DNA of 64,000 nt from Vibrio sp. AND4 (GCF_000171815.1 NZ_ABGR01000005.1:1-64000), one strand, 5' to 3'; counted from the stretch's first letter, positions 17,685 through 29,743 are shown. Program-made: numbers and translations. The notes: a model not told the origin generated them from the letters alone.

Positions 17685-20099
17685 ATGGCGATTAAGCGAA
17701 TTCTATTTGCAGGTTTACTGGCGACCAGTGTATCTGCGAACGGGGCACAGAACTTTGTAGTTCAAGATATTGAGATCGATGGATTGCAACGTGTGGCACT
17801 GGGTGCTGCGTTGCTGAAGATGCCTGTCCGTGTTGGCGACACTGTTGACCAAGGCGATGTGGCTGAGATCATTCGTGCACTGTACGCATCGGGTAACTTC
17901 GAGGATGTGAAAGTACTGCGCAACGGTGATGTGTTGGTTGTTCAAGTAAAAGAGCGTCCAACGATTGCTAGCATCTCATTCTCAGGCAACAAAGCAATCA
18001 AGGACGAGCAGCTACAAGAAAACCTCAATGCTTCTGGTGTGCGTGAAGGTGAAGCGCTTGACCGAACGACACTAAGCAATATTGAAAAGGGCTTAGAAGA
18101 CTTTTACTATAGCGTTGGTAAGTACAACGCGACTGTAAAAGCGGTTGTTACTCCATTGCCTCGTAACCGTTCTGATCTGAAATTTGTGTTCACCGAGGGT
18201 GTTTCAGCAAAAATTCAGCAAATCAATTTTATCGGCAATGAAGTCTTTTCTGATGAAGATCTTCTTTCTCGTTTTAACCTGAATGTAGACGTTCCTTGGT
18301 GGAACTTCCTCGCGGACGAAAAATACCAAAAGCAAGTACTTGCTGGTGATATTGAAGCGCTGAAGTCTTACTACCTTGACCGTGGGTACCTGAAATTTAA
18401 CGTTGATTCAACGCAAGTCGCGATTTCTCCCGACAAAAAGGGCGTGTACATTACTCTTGGCCTTGAAGAAGGTGATGTGTATACCGTTAAGGACGTGAAA
18501 TTCCGCGGTAGCTTGATCGGCAAAGAAGCCACGTTCGAAGAGCTGGTTCCATTCGAAGACAACGAAACGTACAACGGATCGCTTGTCACTTCGATGGAAG
18601 AAAGCATCAAACGTGAGCTTGGTGAATCTGGCTATGCCTACCCACAGGTGAACACCATCCCTGAGTTTGATGATGAAAACAAGCAAGTATCACTGGTAGT
18701 AAACGTTGATCCTGGCAACCGCATTTATGTTCGTGATATTCGTTTCACGGGTAACAACTCAACAAAAGATGAAGTGTTGCGCCGTGAGATGCGTCAAATG
18801 GAAGGCAGCTGGTTAAACTCAAAATCAATCGAAACCGGTAAAACACGTCTTAACCGACTTGGTTACTTCGAAAATGTAGACGTACAAACGGTCCGTGTAC
18901 CGGGTAGCGATGATCAAGTTGACCTAGTTTACTCTGTAAAAGAAGCGAACTCGGGCAGCGTGAACTTCGGTGTTGGCTACGGTACAGAATCGGGCGTGAG
19001 CTTCCAAGTTGGCCTACAACAAGACAACTTTATTGGTAGCGGTAACCGCGTTGGTATTAACGCGATGATGAACGACTATCAGAAAAACGTGAGTTTAGAT
19101 TTCCGTGACCCTTACTGGAACCTTGATGGTGTCAGCTTGGGCGGTAAGATTTTCTACGATGAGTTTGAAGCTTCGGAAGCGGGTATCGTCGACTATACCA
19201 ACCAAAGTTATGGCACAAGTTTGACGTGGGGATTCCCATTCGACGAACTGAACCGCTTTGAGTTTGGGGTTGGTTACACCCACAACAAGATCGGTAATTT
19301 GTCACCTTACTTACAGGTTGAGCAGTTCTTGTTGGCCCAAGCTGACAACATTGACGCTAATGGTGCGTTGAACACCAATGATTTTGACTTTAACATCTCT
19401 TGGACTCGCAATAACCTAAATCGTGGCTACTTCCCAACCGCGGGTAACCACCAACGTGCGTTTTATAAGATGACCGTACCTGGCTCTGACGTTCAATATT
19501 TCAAGATGCAGTATGATGTTCGTCAATACGTACCGCTGACCAAGAAACATGAGTTCACACTCTTGTTCCGTGGTCGCTTAGGCTACGGCAATGGTTATGG
19601 CCAAACAGATGGCAATGATAACTTGTTCCCGTTCTATGAAAACTACTACGCGGGTGGTTTTTCGACTCTGCGCGGTTTCGGTTCGAACTCCGTAGGTCCG
19701 AAAGCGGTTTACCGTGACACCTCTAACTCGAATAACGGTGAGGATATCGCAACCGATGATGCTGTTGGTGGTAACGCCGTCGCATTAGCAAGCCTAGAGT
19801 TGATTGTACCAACACCATTTGCTTCGGACGAAGTACGTAACCAAGTTCGTACCAGTATCTTCTTCGATATGGCGAGTGTTTGGGATACAGAGTTTGATTA
19901 TCGAGAAGATAGAAAAACCCATGGCGCTAGTTATTATTATGATTACTCAGATCCAACCAACTATCGCTCATCTTATGGTGCGGCGTTGCAATGGATGTCT
20001 CCAATGGGGCCTCTAGTATTCTCGCTAGCGAAACCAATTAAGAAATATGATGGCGACGATGAAGAGTTCTTCACGTTCACTATCGGTAGAACCTTCTAA
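17685..20099 (+). CDS. bamA: Outer-membrane assembly factor BamA
   Basis: Central channel of the Bam complex, which inserts beta-barrel proteins into the outer membrane. A signal peptide (about residues 1-20, cut near ANGAQ) is followed by five POTRA domains (about 22-420) and a 16-strand barrel. The loop-6 motif is seen in [13 protein letters not shown], and the protein ends in Phe, as expected for a barrel. The 804 residues are normal length. BamC is encoded at 57785 in this window. Confidence 0.97.
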   Translation: MAIKRILFAGLLATSVSANGAQNFVVQDIEIDGLQRVALGAALLKMPVRVGDTVDQGDVAEIIRALYASGNFEDVKVLRNGDVLVVQVKERPTIASISFSGNKAIKDEQLQENLNASGVREGEALDRTTLSNIEKGLEDFYYSVGKYNATVKAVVTPLPRNRSDLKFVFTEGVSAKIQQINFIGNEVFSDEDLLSRFNLNVDVPWWNFLADEKYQKQVLAGDIEALKSYYLDRGYLKFNVDSTQVAISPDKKGVYITLGLEEGDVYTVKDVKFRGSLIGKEATFEELVPFEDNETYNGSLVTSMEESIKRELGESGYAYPQVNTIPEFDDENKQVSLVVNVDPGNRIYVRDIRFTGNNSTKDEVLRREMRQMEGSWLNSKSIETGKTRLNRLGYFENVDVQTVRVPGSDDQVDLVYSVKEANSGSVNFGVGYGTESGVSFQVGLQQDNFIGSGNRVGINAMMNDYQKNVSLDFRDPYWNLDGVSLGGKIFYDEFEASEAGIVDYTNQSYGTSLTWGFPFDELNRFEFGVGYTHNKIGNLSPYLQVEQFLLAQADNIDANGALNTNDFDFNISWTRNNLNRGYFPTAGNHQRAFYKMTVPGSDVQYFKMQYDVRQYVPLTKKHEFTLLFRGRLGYGNGYGQTDGNDNLFPFYENYYAGGFSTLRGFGSNSVGPKAVYRDTSNSNNGEDIATDDAVGGNAVALASLELIVPTPFASDEVRNQVRTSIFFDMASVWDTEFDYREDRKTHGASYYYDYSDPTNYRSSYGAALQWMSPMGPLVFSLAKPIKKYDGDDEEFFTFTIGRTF

Positions 20100-20112
20100 A
20101 GAGGAAAATATT

Positions 20113-20622
20113 TTGAATAAAACAATCAAAGCAGTTGGCCTAGGCCTTCTAGTACTTAGCTCTTCAATGTTCGCAAACGCGGCAGAAGCGGCTCAAAAAA
20201 TCGCTTATGTAAATACTGCTCAAATTTTCCAAGCGCTTCCTCAACGTGAAGTCGTTGTGCAAAAAATGCAGAAAGACTTTAAAGGCAAGGCAGACGAGCT
20301 GAAGTCTATTCAAACACGCGCTAAGACTAAGATCGACAAGCTACAACGTGATGGTGAGCTTCTTGGTAAAGATGAAGTTCAAAAGCTACGAATCGATATC
20401 GCTAAACTAGACAGCGAATACAAAGTGAAAGCGCAAACTCTAGAAAAAGAAGGCGCTCGTCGTGAAGCTGAAGAGAAAGCGAAGCTATTCAAAAAGATTC
20501 AACAGGCTGTAGAGAAAGTAGCAAAGCAGAAAGGCTACGACATGGTAATCGATACCTCTTCTCTTCAGTACGGTAAGCCAGAATACAACATCTCTGAAGC
20601 CGTTATTAAAGCACTTAAATAA
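20113..20622 (+). CDS. skp: Periplasmic chaperone Skp/OmpH
   Basis: Holds unfolded outer-membrane proteins in the periplasm and hands them to Bam. 169 residues: signal peptide (residues 1-24, KTIKAVGLGLLVLSSSMFANA), then the KIAYVNTAQIFQALPQRE strand and long coiled-coil arms (about 60-130) rich in Lys and Glu. Translation starts at TTG 20113 behind GAGG; the frame extends upstream into bamA to 20047, but that part lacks a signal peptide. Its stop is 6 bases before lpxD. Confidence 0.92.
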   Translation: MNKTIKAVGLGLLVLSSSMFANAAEAAQKIAYVNTAQIFQALPQREVVVQKMQKDFKGKADELKSIQTRAKTKIDKLQRDGELLGKDEVQKLRIDIAKLDSEYKVKAQTLEKEGARREAEEKAKLFKKIQQAVEKVAKQKGYDMVIDTSSLQYGKPEYNISEAVIKALK

Positions 20623-20628
20623 GAAGTT

Positions 20629-21660
20629 ATGAAGACATTAACATTAGCCGAGCTGGCGACAATTACTGGGGGTGAGCTAGTTGGTGACGAGTCTCTCGTC
20701 ATAAGCCGTGTCGCCCCAATGGATAAAGCACGAGAAGGTGACGTCACCTTCTTGTCTAACCCAAAGTACGCAAAGCACCTTTCTGAGTGTAAGGCAACCG
20801 TCGTGATGGTGAAAGCCGATCACAAAGACCAATGTGTGGGCAACGTATTGGTTGTGGCAGACCCTTACATCGCGTTTGCTCGAGTAGTGCAAGCCATGGA
20901 CACCACTCCGAAGCCTGCTGACGAGATTGCCCCAAGTGCGGTTATCGCAGCAGATGTGAAGATGGGGACTAACGTAACCATCGGCGCAAATGCAGTCATT
21001 GAAACTGGTGTAGAGCTTGGCGACAACGTAAGCGTGGGTGCAGGTTGTTTTATCGGTAAAAATGCAAAGCTAGGTGATAACACTAAGCTTTGGGCTAATG
21101 TGACTGTCTATCATGAAGTCTCAATGGGCGATGACTGTCTAGTCCAATCTGGTGCAGTCATTGGCTCTGATGGTTTCGGCTACGCAAATGATAAAGGCGA
21201 GTGGATCAAGATCCCTCAGTTGGGTTCAGTGCGTATCGGTAACCGTGTTGAGATCGGTGCATGCACTACGATTGACCGTGGTGCACTTGAAGACACCATA
21301 ATCGAAGATAACGTAATCCTAGATAACCAGCTTCAAATCGCTCATAACGTGCAGATCGGATATGGTACTGTGATGCCAGGTGGTACTATTGTCGCGGGCA
21401 GTACCAAAATTGGTAAGTACTGTCAGATCGGCGGCGCGTCGGTTCTGAATGGTCACATCACGATTGCAGATGGGGTTGCTATCACCGGTATGGGAATGGT
21501 GATGCGCAGTATCGAAGAGAAAGGCTTGTACTCATCAGGTATTCCACTGCAAACCAATCGAGAGTGGCGTAAAACCGCGACTCGAGTTCATCGTATTGAT
21601 GAGATGAATAAACGTTTGAAAGCCGTCGAAAAACAGCTGGAAACGAAACAAGAATCTTAG
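20629..21660 (+). CDS. lpxD: UDP-3-O-acyl-glucosamine N-acyltransferase
   Basis: Third step of lipid A synthesis: adds the N-linked hydroxyacyl chain to UDP-3-O-acyl-glucosamine. It has an N-terminal uridine-binding domain (1-100), then a left-handed beta helix of hexapeptide repeats (about 100-300) with the catalytic histidine in [12 protein letters not shown], and a C-terminal helix ([17 protein letters not shown]). The 343-residue length is normal. A terminator follows, so fabZ-lpxA start a new unit. Confidence 0.96.
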   Translation: MKTLTLAELATITGGELVGDESLVISRVAPMDKAREGDVTFLSNPKYAKHLSECKATVVMVKADHKDQCVGNVLVVADPYIAFARVVQAMDTTPKPADEIAPSAVIAADVKMGTNVTIGANAVIETGVELGDNVSVGAGCFIGKNAKLGDNTKLWANVTVYHEVSMGDDCLVQSGAVIGSDGFGYANDKGEWIKIPQLGSVRIGNRVEIGACTTIDRGALEDTIIEDNVILDNQLQIAHNVQIGYGTVMPGGTIVAGSTKIGKYCQIGGASVLNGHITIADGVAITGMGMVMRSIEEKGLYSSGIPLQTNREWRKTATRVHRIDEMNKRLKAVEKQLETKQES

Positions 21661-21675
21661 TTCCATATTTTGAAC

Positions 21676-21707
21676 AAAGACTCGCGAAATGCGAGTCTTT
21701 TTCTTCT
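21676..21707 (+). terminator. lpxD terminator
   Basis: A 10-bp stem (AAAGACTCGC with GCGAGTCTTT, 5-base loop) is followed by TTCTTC. It ends the uppS-to-lpxD transcript. Confidence 0.85.
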
Positions 21708-21725
21708 ATAATGACGCGCTATAAT
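21707..21725 (+). promoter_or_regulatory. Two candidate -10 boxes before fabZ
   Basis: TATAAT occurs at 21707-21712 and again at 21720-21725, 110-125 bases before fabZ. The -35 positions are poor. A promoter here is expected because a terminator lies just upstream. Confidence 0.35.
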
Positions 21726-21833
21726 TAGATTTATCACCAAGCTGGTATGCACTTTGCAGGCGATTAGCGCTGAAATGGCATTTGCCACAGGCTTGCCATC
21801 TTGGTTGGTGAGAATTGAAATAGGAAGACGACT

Positions 21834-22286
21834 TTGACTACTGAAAAGAAAACGATGAACATCTCTGAAATTCAAGAGCTATTGCCTCATCGCTACCCAT
21901 TCTTATTGATCGATCGTGTGATTGACTTCCAAGAAGAGAAGTACCTTCATGCAATCAAAAACGTGTCGGTTAACGAACCTCAGTTCACAGGTCACTTTCC
22001 ACAGCTACCAGTATTCCCGGGTGTCCTCATTTTAGAAGCAATGGCGCAGGCGACTGGCCTGCTTGCATTTAAATCATTTGGCGCGCCAACTGAAAACGAA
22101 CTGTACTATTTCGCAAGTGTCGACGGAGCAAAATTCCGCAAGCCAGTAGTACCAGGCGATCAAATGATTATTGAAGTCGAATTTTTGAAAGAGCGTCGCG
22201 GCATTGCTGCATTCAAAGGTGTAGCGAAGGTTGACGGCGAAGTGGTATGTTCAGCTGAGCTGAAGTGTGCTCGTCGAGAGTTTTAA
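21834..22286 (+). CDS. fabZ: 3-hydroxyacyl-ACP dehydratase
   Basis: Dehydrates 3-hydroxyacyl-ACP in fatty-acid elongation, competing with LpxA for the same precursor. The hot-dog fold active site is [23 protein letters not shown], with the catalytic His and Glu. The 150 residues are normal. Start is TTG 21834 with AGGAAG upstream; the TTG start and MTTEKKT opening resemble E. coli FabZ. It lies one base before lpxA, which fits their linked use of 3-hydroxyacyl-ACP. Confidence 0.95.
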   Translation: MTTEKKTMNISEIQELLPHRYPFLLIDRVIDFQEEKYLHAIKNVSVNEPQFTGHFPQLPVFPGVLILEAMAQATGLLAFKSFGAPTENELYYFASVDGAKFRKPVVPGDQMIIEVEFLKERRGIAAFKGVAKVDGEVVCSAELKCARREF

Positions 22287-22287
22287 T

Positions 22288-23076
22288 ATGATTCATGAAA
22301 CCGCTAAAATCCACCCAGGTGCGGTGGTAGAGGAAGGCGCGATAATTGGCGCTAACGTGACAGTTGGTCCCTTCACGTACATCACTTCTACAGTTGAGAT
22401 TGGTGAAGGCACAGAAGTCATGTCTCATGTCGTTATCAAAGGTCACACTAAGATTGGTAAAGATAACCGTATTTTTCCACACGCTGTGATTGGCGAAGAG
22501 AACCAAGACAAAAAGTACGGTGGTGAAGATACAACGGTGGTTATTGGTGATCGAAACGTGATCCGTGAGGCTGTTCAAGTACATCGTGGCACGGTGCAAG
22601 ATAAAGCAACAACGGTGATCGGTGACGATAATCTGCTTTGTGTCAATGCGCACATTGCCCACGACGTTGTCGTTGGCAACCACACTCACATCGGCAACAA
22701 TGCGATTCTTGGTGGTCACGTAACCGTTGATGATCACGCTGGCGTAATGGCACTTTCTGCGATTCATCCATTTTGTACCGTGGGCGCTTACGCATACATT
22801 GGTGGCTGTTCTGCTGTCGTGCAAGACGTACCAGCTTATGTATTGGCGCAAGGTAACCATGCAGCACCATTTGGTTTAAACCTAGTCGGCTTGAAGCGTA
22901 ATGGTTTTGAAAAACCAGAGATTCGCGCGCTGCAAAAAGCGTACAAAGAAATCTACCGCTCAGGTAAGACGATGGAAGAAGTGAAACCCATTATTGCTGA
23001 GATGGCGCAAGAATGGCCGGCAGTAAAACGTTTCTCAGACATTCTGGAAACAACGGAACGTGGCATCATTCGTTAA
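22288..23076 (+). CDS. lpxA: UDP-GlcNAc acyltransferase
   Basis: First step of lipid A synthesis: adds a hydroxyacyl chain to UDP-GlcNAc. It is a left-handed beta helix of hexapeptide repeats (about 1-185) with the catalytic histidine in NAHIAHDVVVGN, and a helical C-terminus. The start at 22288 (MIHETAKIHPGA) is two bases after the fabZ stop; the longer frame from 22267 overlaps fabZ and adds no family residues. 262 residues, normal. Confidence 0.96.
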   Translation: MIHETAKIHPGAVVEEGAIIGANVTVGPFTYITSTVEIGEGTEVMSHVVIKGHTKIGKDNRIFPHAVIGEENQDKKYGGEDTTVVIGDRNVIREAVQVHRGTVQDKATTVIGDDNLLCVNAHIAHDVVVGNHTHIGNNAILGGHVTVDDHAGVMALSAIHPFCTVGAYAYIGGCSAVVQDVPAYVLAQGNHAAPFGLNLVGLKRNGFEKPEIRALQKAYKEIYRSGKTMEEVKPIIAEMAQEWPAVKRFSDILETTERGIIR

Positions 23077-23101
23077 TCAACGAAAGAGCGGTTAATTTGA
23101 A

Positions 23102-23135
23102 AAGATCGCGCCCAACTTGGGCTGCGGTCTTTTTG
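23102..23135 (+). terminator. lpxA terminator
   Basis: A strong hairpin (inner GCCCA-ACT-TGGGC, outer arms with one bulge) is followed by five T. It divides fabZ-lpxA from lpxB. Confidence 0.8.
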
Positions 23136-23241
23136 TGTTTTATGGACAAGGGTTTGTAGCTTACGTTTGTATCGGTACATTTGTATAGGCACATAGGGCA
23201 GACCGTTATCCATAGCGCACAGAATAAATAGCGAAGAAGAT

Positions 23242-24381
23242 ATGGAAAAACCATTACGTATCGGCATCATTGCCGGAGAACTGTCTGGCGACACGCTAGG
23301 TGAAGGCTTTATCAAAGCAGTAAAACAGCAATACCCAGACGCCGAGTTTGTTGGTATTGGTGGCCCTAAAATGATGGCACAAGGCTGCGAGTCTCTTTTC
23401 GATATGGAAGAGCTGGCCGTGATGGGTTTAGTGGAAGTGCTAGGTCGCTTGCCAAGACTGCTCAAAGTCAAAGCTGAGCTCGTGAAATACTTCACGCAAA
23501 ATCCGCCGGATATTTTCGTTGGCATCGATGCACCAGATTTTAACTTGCGTGTCGAACTAGACCTTAAAAAAACCGGCATTAAAACCGTACATTATGTCAG
23601 CCCGTCGGTTTGGGCGTGGCGTCAAAAGCGCATCTTTAAGATCGAAGCGGCGACCAACCTAGTATTGGCGTTTTTACCATTTGAAAAAGTTTTCTACGAT
23701 AAATTCAATGTGCCGTGTGAATTCATTGGTCACACATTAGCAGATGCGATTCCACTGAGTTCTGAAAAAGCACCAGCACGTGAATTGTTAGGTTTAGAGC
23801 AAGACAGACAGTGGTTGGCTGTACTGCCGGGCAGTCGTGGCAGCGAGCTGAAAATGCTTTCTCAACCGTTTATTGAAACCTGTAAGAAGTTGCATCATAA
23901 GTTCCCAGATCTTGGCTTCGTCGTTGCGCTTGTAAACCAGAAGCGTCGCGAACAATTCGAACAGGCATGGAAAGAACACGCGCCTGAGCTTGACTTCAAA
24001 CTTGTGGACGATACGGCACGTAACGTGATTACCGCGTCAGACGCCGTGATGCTTGCATCCGGAACCGTTGCGTTAGAATGCATGTTGCTTAAACGCCCAA
24101 TGGTGGTGGGTTACCGTGTCAATCGTGTGACCGCTTTCCTCGCTCAGCGTTTGTTGAAAACCAAGTATGTTTCTCTACCGAACATTCTGGCAGATACTGA
24201 ACTGGTGAAAGAATATCTGCAAGATGACTGCACATCAGACAACTTATTCAATGAAGTATCCCGCTTACTAGAGAGCGATAATCGAGAAATGCTGGATAAG
24301 TTTACTGAAATGCATCATTGGATTCGCAAAGGTGCGGATCAACAAGCCGCAAATGCGGTTCTAAAACTGATTGAAAAATAG
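23242..24381 (+). CDS. lpxB: Lipid-A-disaccharide synthase
   Basis: Joins UDP-2,3-diacylglucosamine and lipid X into the lipid A disaccharide; inner-membrane-associated glycosyltransferase of the GT-B fold. The 379 residues include IGIIAGELSGDTLG at the N-terminus and LPGSRGSELKML, ASGTVALECMLLKRPMVVGY in the C-terminal nucleotide-binding half, as expected. It lies 165 bases from lpxA with a terminator between, and 9 bases before rnhB. Confidence 0.95.
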   Translation: MEKPLRIGIIAGELSGDTLGEGFIKAVKQQYPDAEFVGIGGPKMMAQGCESLFDMEELAVMGLVEVLGRLPRLLKVKAELVKYFTQNPPDIFVGIDAPDFNLRVELDLKKTGIKTVHYVSPSVWAWRQKRIFKIEAATNLVLAFLPFEKVFYDKFNVPCEFIGHTLADAIPLSSEKAPARELLGLEQDRQWLAVLPGSRGSELKMLSQPFIETCKKLHHKFPDLGFVVALVNQKRREQFEQAWKEHAPELDFKLVDDTARNVITASDAVMLASGTVALECMLLKRPMVVGYRVNRVTAFLAQRLLKTKYVSLPNILADTELVKEYLQDDCTSDNLFNEVSRLLESDNREMLDKFTEMHHWIRKGADQQAANAVLKLIEK

Positions 24382-24390
24382 AGAATTACC

Positions 24391-25029
24391 ATGGCTGTAA
24401 AACCCAAAACGACCAAAGCAAAAGTAGAATTAGCGCCGTTTGAATATCCGCAAGGCTATCAGTTGATTGCGGGTGTTGATGAGGTAGGGCGTGGTCCTTT
24501 GGTGGGCGATGTTGTTACCGCGGCGGTTATCTTGGATCCAAATAACCCAATCGAAGGCCTAAACGACTCGAAAAAGCTGAGCGAGAAAAAACGTCTTGCA
24601 TTGCTGCCAGAAATCAAAGAGAAAGCGTTGGCATGGGCGGTAGGCCGCTGTTCTCCCGAAGAAATTGATGAGCTCAACATCCTGCAGGCGACAATGGTTG
24701 CCATGCAGCGTGCCATTGAGGGTTTGAAAGTTCAGCCAGACCTTGCGCTTATCGACGGTAATCGCTGCCCTGAATTACCCATGGACTCGCAAGCCGTAGT
24801 GAAAGGCGATTTGCGCGTGGCTGAAATCAGCGCAGCGTCGATCATTGCAAAAGTGGTTCGCGACCAAGAGATGGAAGAACTGGATAAACACTATCCGCAA
24901 TTCGGTTTTGCTCAGCACAAAGGTTACCCGACCAAAGCTCACTTCGAAGCGATTGAGCGACACGGTGTGATCAGCCAACACCGTAAGAGCTTCAAGCCCG
25001 TAAAGAAAGCGCTCGGCATCGAAGAATAA
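24391..25029 (+). CDS. rnhB: Ribonuclease HII
   Basis: Cuts RNA in RNA-DNA hybrids and single ribonucleotides misplaced in DNA. The acidic active site is in [16 protein letters not shown] (Asp and Glu) and ALIDGNRCP, with further acidic residues in the C-terminal half near HKGYPTKAH. The 212-residue length is normal. It follows lpxB closely and precedes dnaE; RNase HI (rnhA) is also in this window at 36616. Confidence 0.95.
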   Translation: MAVKPKTTKAKVELAPFEYPQGYQLIAGVDEVGRGPLVGDVVTAAVILDPNNPIEGLNDSKKLSEKKRLALLPEIKEKALAWAVGRCSPEEIDELNILQATMVAMQRAIEGLKVQPDLALIDGNRCPELPMDSQAVVKGDLRVAEISAASIIAKVVRDQEMEELDKHYPQFGFAQHKGYPTKAHFEAIERHGVISQHRKSFKPVKKALGIEE

Positions 25030-25120
25030 AGCAAAATAGGACAATGGGCGTATCGGTATTATAAACCGCGCCCGCTTTAGGTTAGAATCCCAAATAAGAT
25101 TTAGTTTACGGTACCTGTTA

Positions 25121-28100
25121 ATGTCAGATCCCAAGTTCATTCACCTTCGAGTCCACAGTGATTACTCGATGGTGGATGGTATCAACAAAGTTCCACCGCT
25201 CGTTAAGAAAGTCGCCGAACTGGGCATGCCAGCAATGGCGTTGACCGATTTTACGAACCTATGCGGTTTGGTAAAGTATTACGGTGCTGCGCACGGCAAT
25301 GGTGTGAAGCCAATCATTGGTGCCGATTTCAAAATGCAATCGGATGAGTTTGGCGAGGAGCTGACGCAATTAACATTACTTGCGGCAAATAACGAAGGTT
25401 ACAAAAATCTGACGCTTTTGATTTCAAAAGCTTACCTACGTGGTCACGTGCAGCATCAACCCGTTATCGATAAGACTTGGTTGGCAGAGTTATCTGAAGG
25501 TTTGATTGTGCTTTCTGGTGCGAAAAATGGTGAAATTGGTAAAGCGTTACTTAAGGGTAACCGTACAGTAGCAGAGAGCTGTGTGGCGTTTTACCAAGAA
25601 TATTTCCCAGACCGTTTCTATTTAGAACTGGTTCGCACAGGTCGTCCAGACGAGGAAACGTACCTGCACTTTGCTGTTGAGTTCGCAAATGAAACTCAGT
25701 TGCCCGTTGTGGCGACCAACGAAGTGGTGTTTATCGGCGAAGAGCTATTTGACGCGCACGAAATTCGTGTGGCGATCCATGATGGTTATACGCTCGAAGA
25801 TCCGCGTCGTCCAAAGAACTACAGCCCAGAACAATACTTGCGTACTGAAGAGGAAATGTGTGAGCTGTTTGCCGACATTCCGGAAGCGTTAGAAAACAGT
25901 GTTGAAATTGCCAAGCGTTGTAATGTGACAGTACGTTTGGGTGAATATTTCCTACCTGCCTTCCCAACTGAAGGTATGGAAGAGACCGACTTCTTGGTCA
26001 TGAAGTCTCGCGAAGGTCTGGAAGAGCGTTTAGAGTTCCTGTTCCCAGATGAGGAAGAGCGCAAGCAGCGTCGCCCTGAATACGATGATCGTCTGCAAAT
26101 CGAACTCGATGTAATCAACCAAATGGGCTTCCCGGGTTACTTCTTGATCGTAATGGAATTCATCCAGTGGTCGAAGGATAATTCGATTCCAGTTGGACCG
26201 GGTCGTGGCTCGGGTGCGGGTTCTTTGGTCGCATATGCACTGAAGATCACCGACCTTGATCCATTGGAATATGACCTGCTATTCGAACGTTTCTTGAACC
26301 CTGAACGTGTCTCCATGCCCGATTTTGATGTCGACTTCTGTATGGATAAACGTGACCAAGTTATTGATCACGTAGCCGAAATGTACGGTCGTGATGCGGT
26401 GTCGCAGATCATCACCTTTGGTACCATGGCAGCGAAAGCGGTAATTCGTGACGTTGGCCGTGTGTTGGGTCACCCATTTGGCTTTGTTGACCGCATCTCT
26501 AAACTGGTTCCGCCTGACCCAGGCATGACGCTAGAGAAAGCATTTAAAGCCGAACCAGCGCTCCCCGAGCTCTATGATGCGGATGAGGAAGTCAAAGAGC
26601 TTATCGACAAGTGTCGCATCCTAGAAGGTTGTACACGAAACGCCGGTAAGCACGCGGGTGGGGTGGTAATCTCACCCACCACGATCACCGATTTTGCGCC
26701 GATTTATGCTGATGCGGAAGGTCATTTCCCAGTCACACAGTTCGATAAGAACGACGTAGAAACGGCAGGTCTGGTTAAGTTTGACTTCTTAGGGTTGCGA
26801 ACTCTAACCATCATCGACTGGGCGCTGGGTCTGATAAACCCACGCCTTGAACGTGAAGGTAAAGAGCCTATTCAGATAGAGTCAATCCCGCTGGTTGATG
26901 CGGCGTCTTTCCGCCTGTTACAAAACTCAGAGACCACTGCGGTATTCCAGCTTGAATCGCGTGGTATGAAAGAGCTGATCAAACGTCTTCAACCGGACTG
27001 TTTTGAAGACATCATCGCACTCGTTGCTCTTTTCCGTCCAGGTCCGCTACAGTCGGGCATGGTAGATAACTTTATCGACCGTAAACACGGCCGAGAAGCG
27101 ATCTCTTACCCAGACGAAAAATGGCAACACGAATCGCTTAAAGAAATTCTCGATCCAACTTACGGCATCATCCTGTATCAAGAACAGGTAATGCAGATTG
27201 CACAGGTATTATCTGGCTACACCCTTGGTGGCGCAGACATGCTTCGTCGTGCGATGGGTAAGAAAAAACCGGAAGAAATGGCCAAACAGCGCGCCACCTT
27301 TGAAGAGGGGGCAATTGCCAATGGCGTCGATGGCGAGTTGGCGATGAAGATCTTCGACTTGGTGGAGAAGTTCGCAGGTTACGGTTTTAACAAATCGCAC
27401 TCGGCCGCTTACGCATTGGTTTCTTACCAGACCTTATGGCTAAAGACGCACTTCCCAGCAGAGTTCATGGCAGCGGTAATGACTGCCGATATGGATAACA
27501 CTGAGAAGGTTGTTGGCCTGGTCGACGAATGTTTCCGCATGAAACTGACTGTCTTGCCGCCAGATATTAACGCTGGTCTATACCGTTTTAACGTAGATCA
27601 AAGCGGTGCCATTGTTTACGGTATCGGTGCGATTAAAGGCGTGGGTGAGGGCCCAATTGATGCGATTTTAGAAGCGCGTAATAAAGGCGGTCACTTTATT
27701 GACCTTTTCGATTTTTGTGCACGTATCGACCTGAAAAAGGTCAACAAACGGGTTATTGAAAAACTGATTTATGCGGGGGCACTCGATAGGCTTGGCCCTC
27801 ACCGCGCGGCATTAATGGCATCGCTCAATGATGCAGTGAAAGCGGCAAGCCAACACCACCAAGCTGAGGCCTTTGGTCAGACTGACATGTTCGGTGTGCT
27901 GACTGACGCGCCTGAGGAAGTGGAACACAAGTATACTCAAGTGCCAGCATGGCCAGAAAAAGTATGGTTAGAGGGTGAACGAGAGACGCTCGGCTTATAT
28001 TTGACCGGGCACCCAGTAAACGCTTACATAAAGGAACTAAATAAATACGTTAGTTGTCGACTAAAAGACGCGACCCCAACACGTCGCGATCAATCCGTGA

Positions 28101-28600
28101 CAGTCGCGGGTTTGGTTATTGCCGCTCGCGTGATGACAACCAAACGTGGATCGCGCATCGGCATCATGACTCTTGACGATCGAAGTGGTCGAATGGAAGT
28201 CATGTTGTTCTCGGATTCGCTCGATAGGTATGCAGAACTTCTCGAAAAAGATAAAATTTTGGTCGTTTCTGGACAGGTCAGCTTTGATGACTTCAACGGT
28301 GGCCTTAAAATGTCGGCGCGTGAAGTTATGGATCTGGGTACTGCACGTGAAAAATACGCACGTGGTTTGTCGATATCTGTTGATGCTAGCCAGATTAACG
28401 ATAAATTCTTTGAACAATTTACTCGTATTTTAGAACCGCATAAAGCCGGAACCGTACCTGTCAATGTATACTACCAGCGTGCCGACGCCAGAGCGCGGTT
28501 AACATTGGGCACCGAATGGCGAGTAACGCCAACAGACACATTGCTAGACGATTTAAAACAGCTACTTGGTAAAGGCCAAGTAGAACTCGAATTTAACTAA
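25121..28600 (+). CDS. dnaE: DNA polymerase III alpha subunit
   Basis: Replicative polymerase core. An N-terminal PHP domain ([13 protein letters not shown]) is followed by the polymerase palm, with the catalytic aspartates in [13 protein letters not shown] and the nucleotide loop [14 protein letters not shown] helix-hairpin-helix region, an OB fold (about residues 980-1080, [15 protein letters not shown]) and the tau-binding tail follow. 1159 residues is normal. The proofreading subunit dnaQ is at 37139 in the same window. Confidence 0.97.
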   Translation: MSDPKFIHLRVHSDYSMVDGINKVPPLVKKVAELGMPAMALTDFTNLCGLVKYYGAAHGNGVKPIIGADFKMQSDEFGEELTQLTLLAANNEGYKNLTLLISKAYLRGHVQHQPVIDKTWLAELSEGLIVLSGAKNGEIGKALLKGNRTVAESCVAFYQEYFPDRFYLELVRTGRPDEETYLHFAVEFANETQLPVVATNEVVFIGEELFDAHEIRVAIHDGYTLEDPRRPKNYSPEQYLRTEEEMCELFADIPEALENSVEIAKRCNVTVRLGEYFLPAFPTEGMEETDFLVMKSREGLEERLEFLFPDEEERKQRRPEYDDRLQIELDVINQMGFPGYFLIVMEFIQWSKDNSIPVGPGRGSGAGSLVAYALKITDLDPLEYDLLFERFLNPERVSMPDFDVDFCMDKRDQVIDHVAEMYGRDAVSQIITFGTMAAKAVIRDVGRVLGHPFGFVDRISKLVPPDPGMTLEKAFKAEPALPELYDADEEVKELIDKCRILEGCTRNAGKHAGGVVISPTTITDFAPIYADAEGHFPVTQFDKNDVETAGLVKFDFLGLRTLTIIDWALGLINPRLEREGKEPIQIESIPLVDAASFRLLQNSETTAVFQLESRGMKELIKRLQPDCFEDIIALVALFRPGPLQSGMVDNFIDRKHGREAISYPDEKWQHESLKEILDPTYGIILYQEQVMQIAQVLSGYTLGGADMLRRAMGKKKPEEMAKQRATFEEGAIANGVDGELAMKIFDLVEKFAGYGFNKSHSAAYALVSYQTLWLKTHFPAEFMAAVMTADMDNTEKVVGLVDECFRMKLTVLPPDINAGLYRFNVDQSGAIVYGIGAIKGVGEGPIDAILEARNKGGHFIDLFDFCARIDLKKVNKRVIEKLIYAGALDRLGPHRAALMASLNDAVKAASQHHQAEAFGQTDMFGVLTDAPEEVEHKYTQVPAWPEKVWLEGERETLGLYLTGHPVNAYIKELNKYVSCRLKDATPTRRDQSVTVAGLVIAARVMTTKRGSRIGIMTLDDRSGRMEVMLFSDSLDRYAELLEKDKILVVSGQVSFDDFNGGLKMSAREVMDLGTAREKYARGLSISVDASQINDKFFEQFTRILEPHKAGTVPVNVYYQRADARARLTLGTEWRVTPTDTLLDDLKQLLGKGQVELEFN

Positions 28601-28646
28601 AAATTCAGTGCGATACGTAAGACGCTGAGTCAAAAAGGATTCATAG

Positions 28647-29606
28647 ATGAGCCTAAACTTTCTTGAATTTGAAAAGCCAATTGCAGAACTAGAAGCAAAG
28701 ATTGAAGCACTGCGCGACGTATCTCGTCACGGTGGTGATTCTGCGATTGACCTTGATAAAGAAATCGAACAGCTAGAGAAAAAGAGCCTAGAACTTAAGA
28801 AAAAAACCTTTAGCAACCTAGGTGCATGGGAAACAGCTCAATTGGCTCGTCACCCTTTACGTCCATATACATTGGATTACATTCAACACGCATTTGAAGA
28901 GTTTGATGAATTAGCGGGTGACCGTGCGTTCGCAGACGACAAAGCCATTGTTGGTGGTATAGCACGTCTTGAAGGCCGACCAGTGATGATCATTGGTCAC
29001 CAAAAAGGCCGCGAAACCAAAGAAAAAGTGAAGCGTAACTTTGGTATGCCTAAACCAGAAGGTTACCGTAAAGCACGACGCCTGATGGAGATGGCAGAGC
29101 GTTTCAATATGCCAATCATCACGTTTATCGACACTGCGGGTGCATACCCAGGCGTTGGCGCTGAAGAGCGCGGCCAGTCTGAAGCTATCGCAACCAACCT
29201 GAAAGTGATGTCTGGCCTCAAAGTGCCAGTCATTTGTAATGTTGTTGGTGAAGGTGGCTCCGGTGGTGCACTTGCGATTGGTGTGGGTGACTATGTAAAC
29301 ATGCTTCAGTACTCAACGTACTCAGTGATCTCTCCAGAAGGTTGTGCTTCAATCTTATGGCGTGATTCAGACAAAGCGCCACAAGCAGCAGAAGCGATGG
29401 GCCTAACCGCTCCACGCCTTAAGGAACTTGGTCTTATCGATGAAATTATCGAAGAGCCACTGGGTGGTGCTCACCGTGACCATGTTCAAATGGCTGAAAA
29501 CATGAAAGCCAACTTGCTTCGTCAGCTAGAAGATCTTGAGCAACTTGGCCACGAAATGTTACTTGAGCGTCGTTACCAGCGGCTAATGAGCTACGGTTAT
29601 TGCTAA
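28647..29606 (+). CDS. accA: Acetyl-CoA carboxylase carboxyltransferase subunit alpha
   Basis: Half of the carboxyltransferase that makes malonyl-CoA, the first committed step of fatty-acid synthesis; works with AccD. The crotonase-like core shows [22 protein letters not shown] and [15 protein letters not shown]. The 319-residue length is normal. It ends the cluster that supplies lipid and lipid A precursors, and a terminator precedes tilS. Confidence 0.97.
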   Translation: MSLNFLEFEKPIAELEAKIEALRDVSRHGGDSAIDLDKEIEQLEKKSLELKKKTFSNLGAWETAQLARHPLRPYTLDYIQHAFEEFDELAGDRAFADDKAIVGGIARLEGRPVMIIGHQKGRETKEKVKRNFGMPKPEGYRKARRLMEMAERFNMPIITFIDTAGAYPGVGAEERGQSEAIATNLKVMSGLKVPVICNVVGEGGSGGALAIGVGDYVNMLQYSTYSVISPEGCASILWRDSDKAPQAAEAMGLTAPRLKELGLIDEIIEEPLGGAHRDHVQMAENMKANLLRQLEDLEQLGHEMLLERRYQRLMSYGYC

Positions 29607-29695
29607 ATTGCGGTCACTGCTAAAGCGCAGCTCAAGCTAAATTATGGTTGCCGCAAGCGTTAGCTGAACTTTTGCAAGATAACAGATAAAATAAG

Positions 29696-29726
29696 AAGGG
29701 TTGGGCAGAAGTCCAGCCCTTTTTTA
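29696..29726 (+). terminator. accA terminator
   Basis: An 8-bp stem (29697-29704 with 29713-29720, one T-G pair) is followed by five T. Confidence 0.85.
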
Positions 29727-29743
29727 TTTCTTTCGGATGGTTT

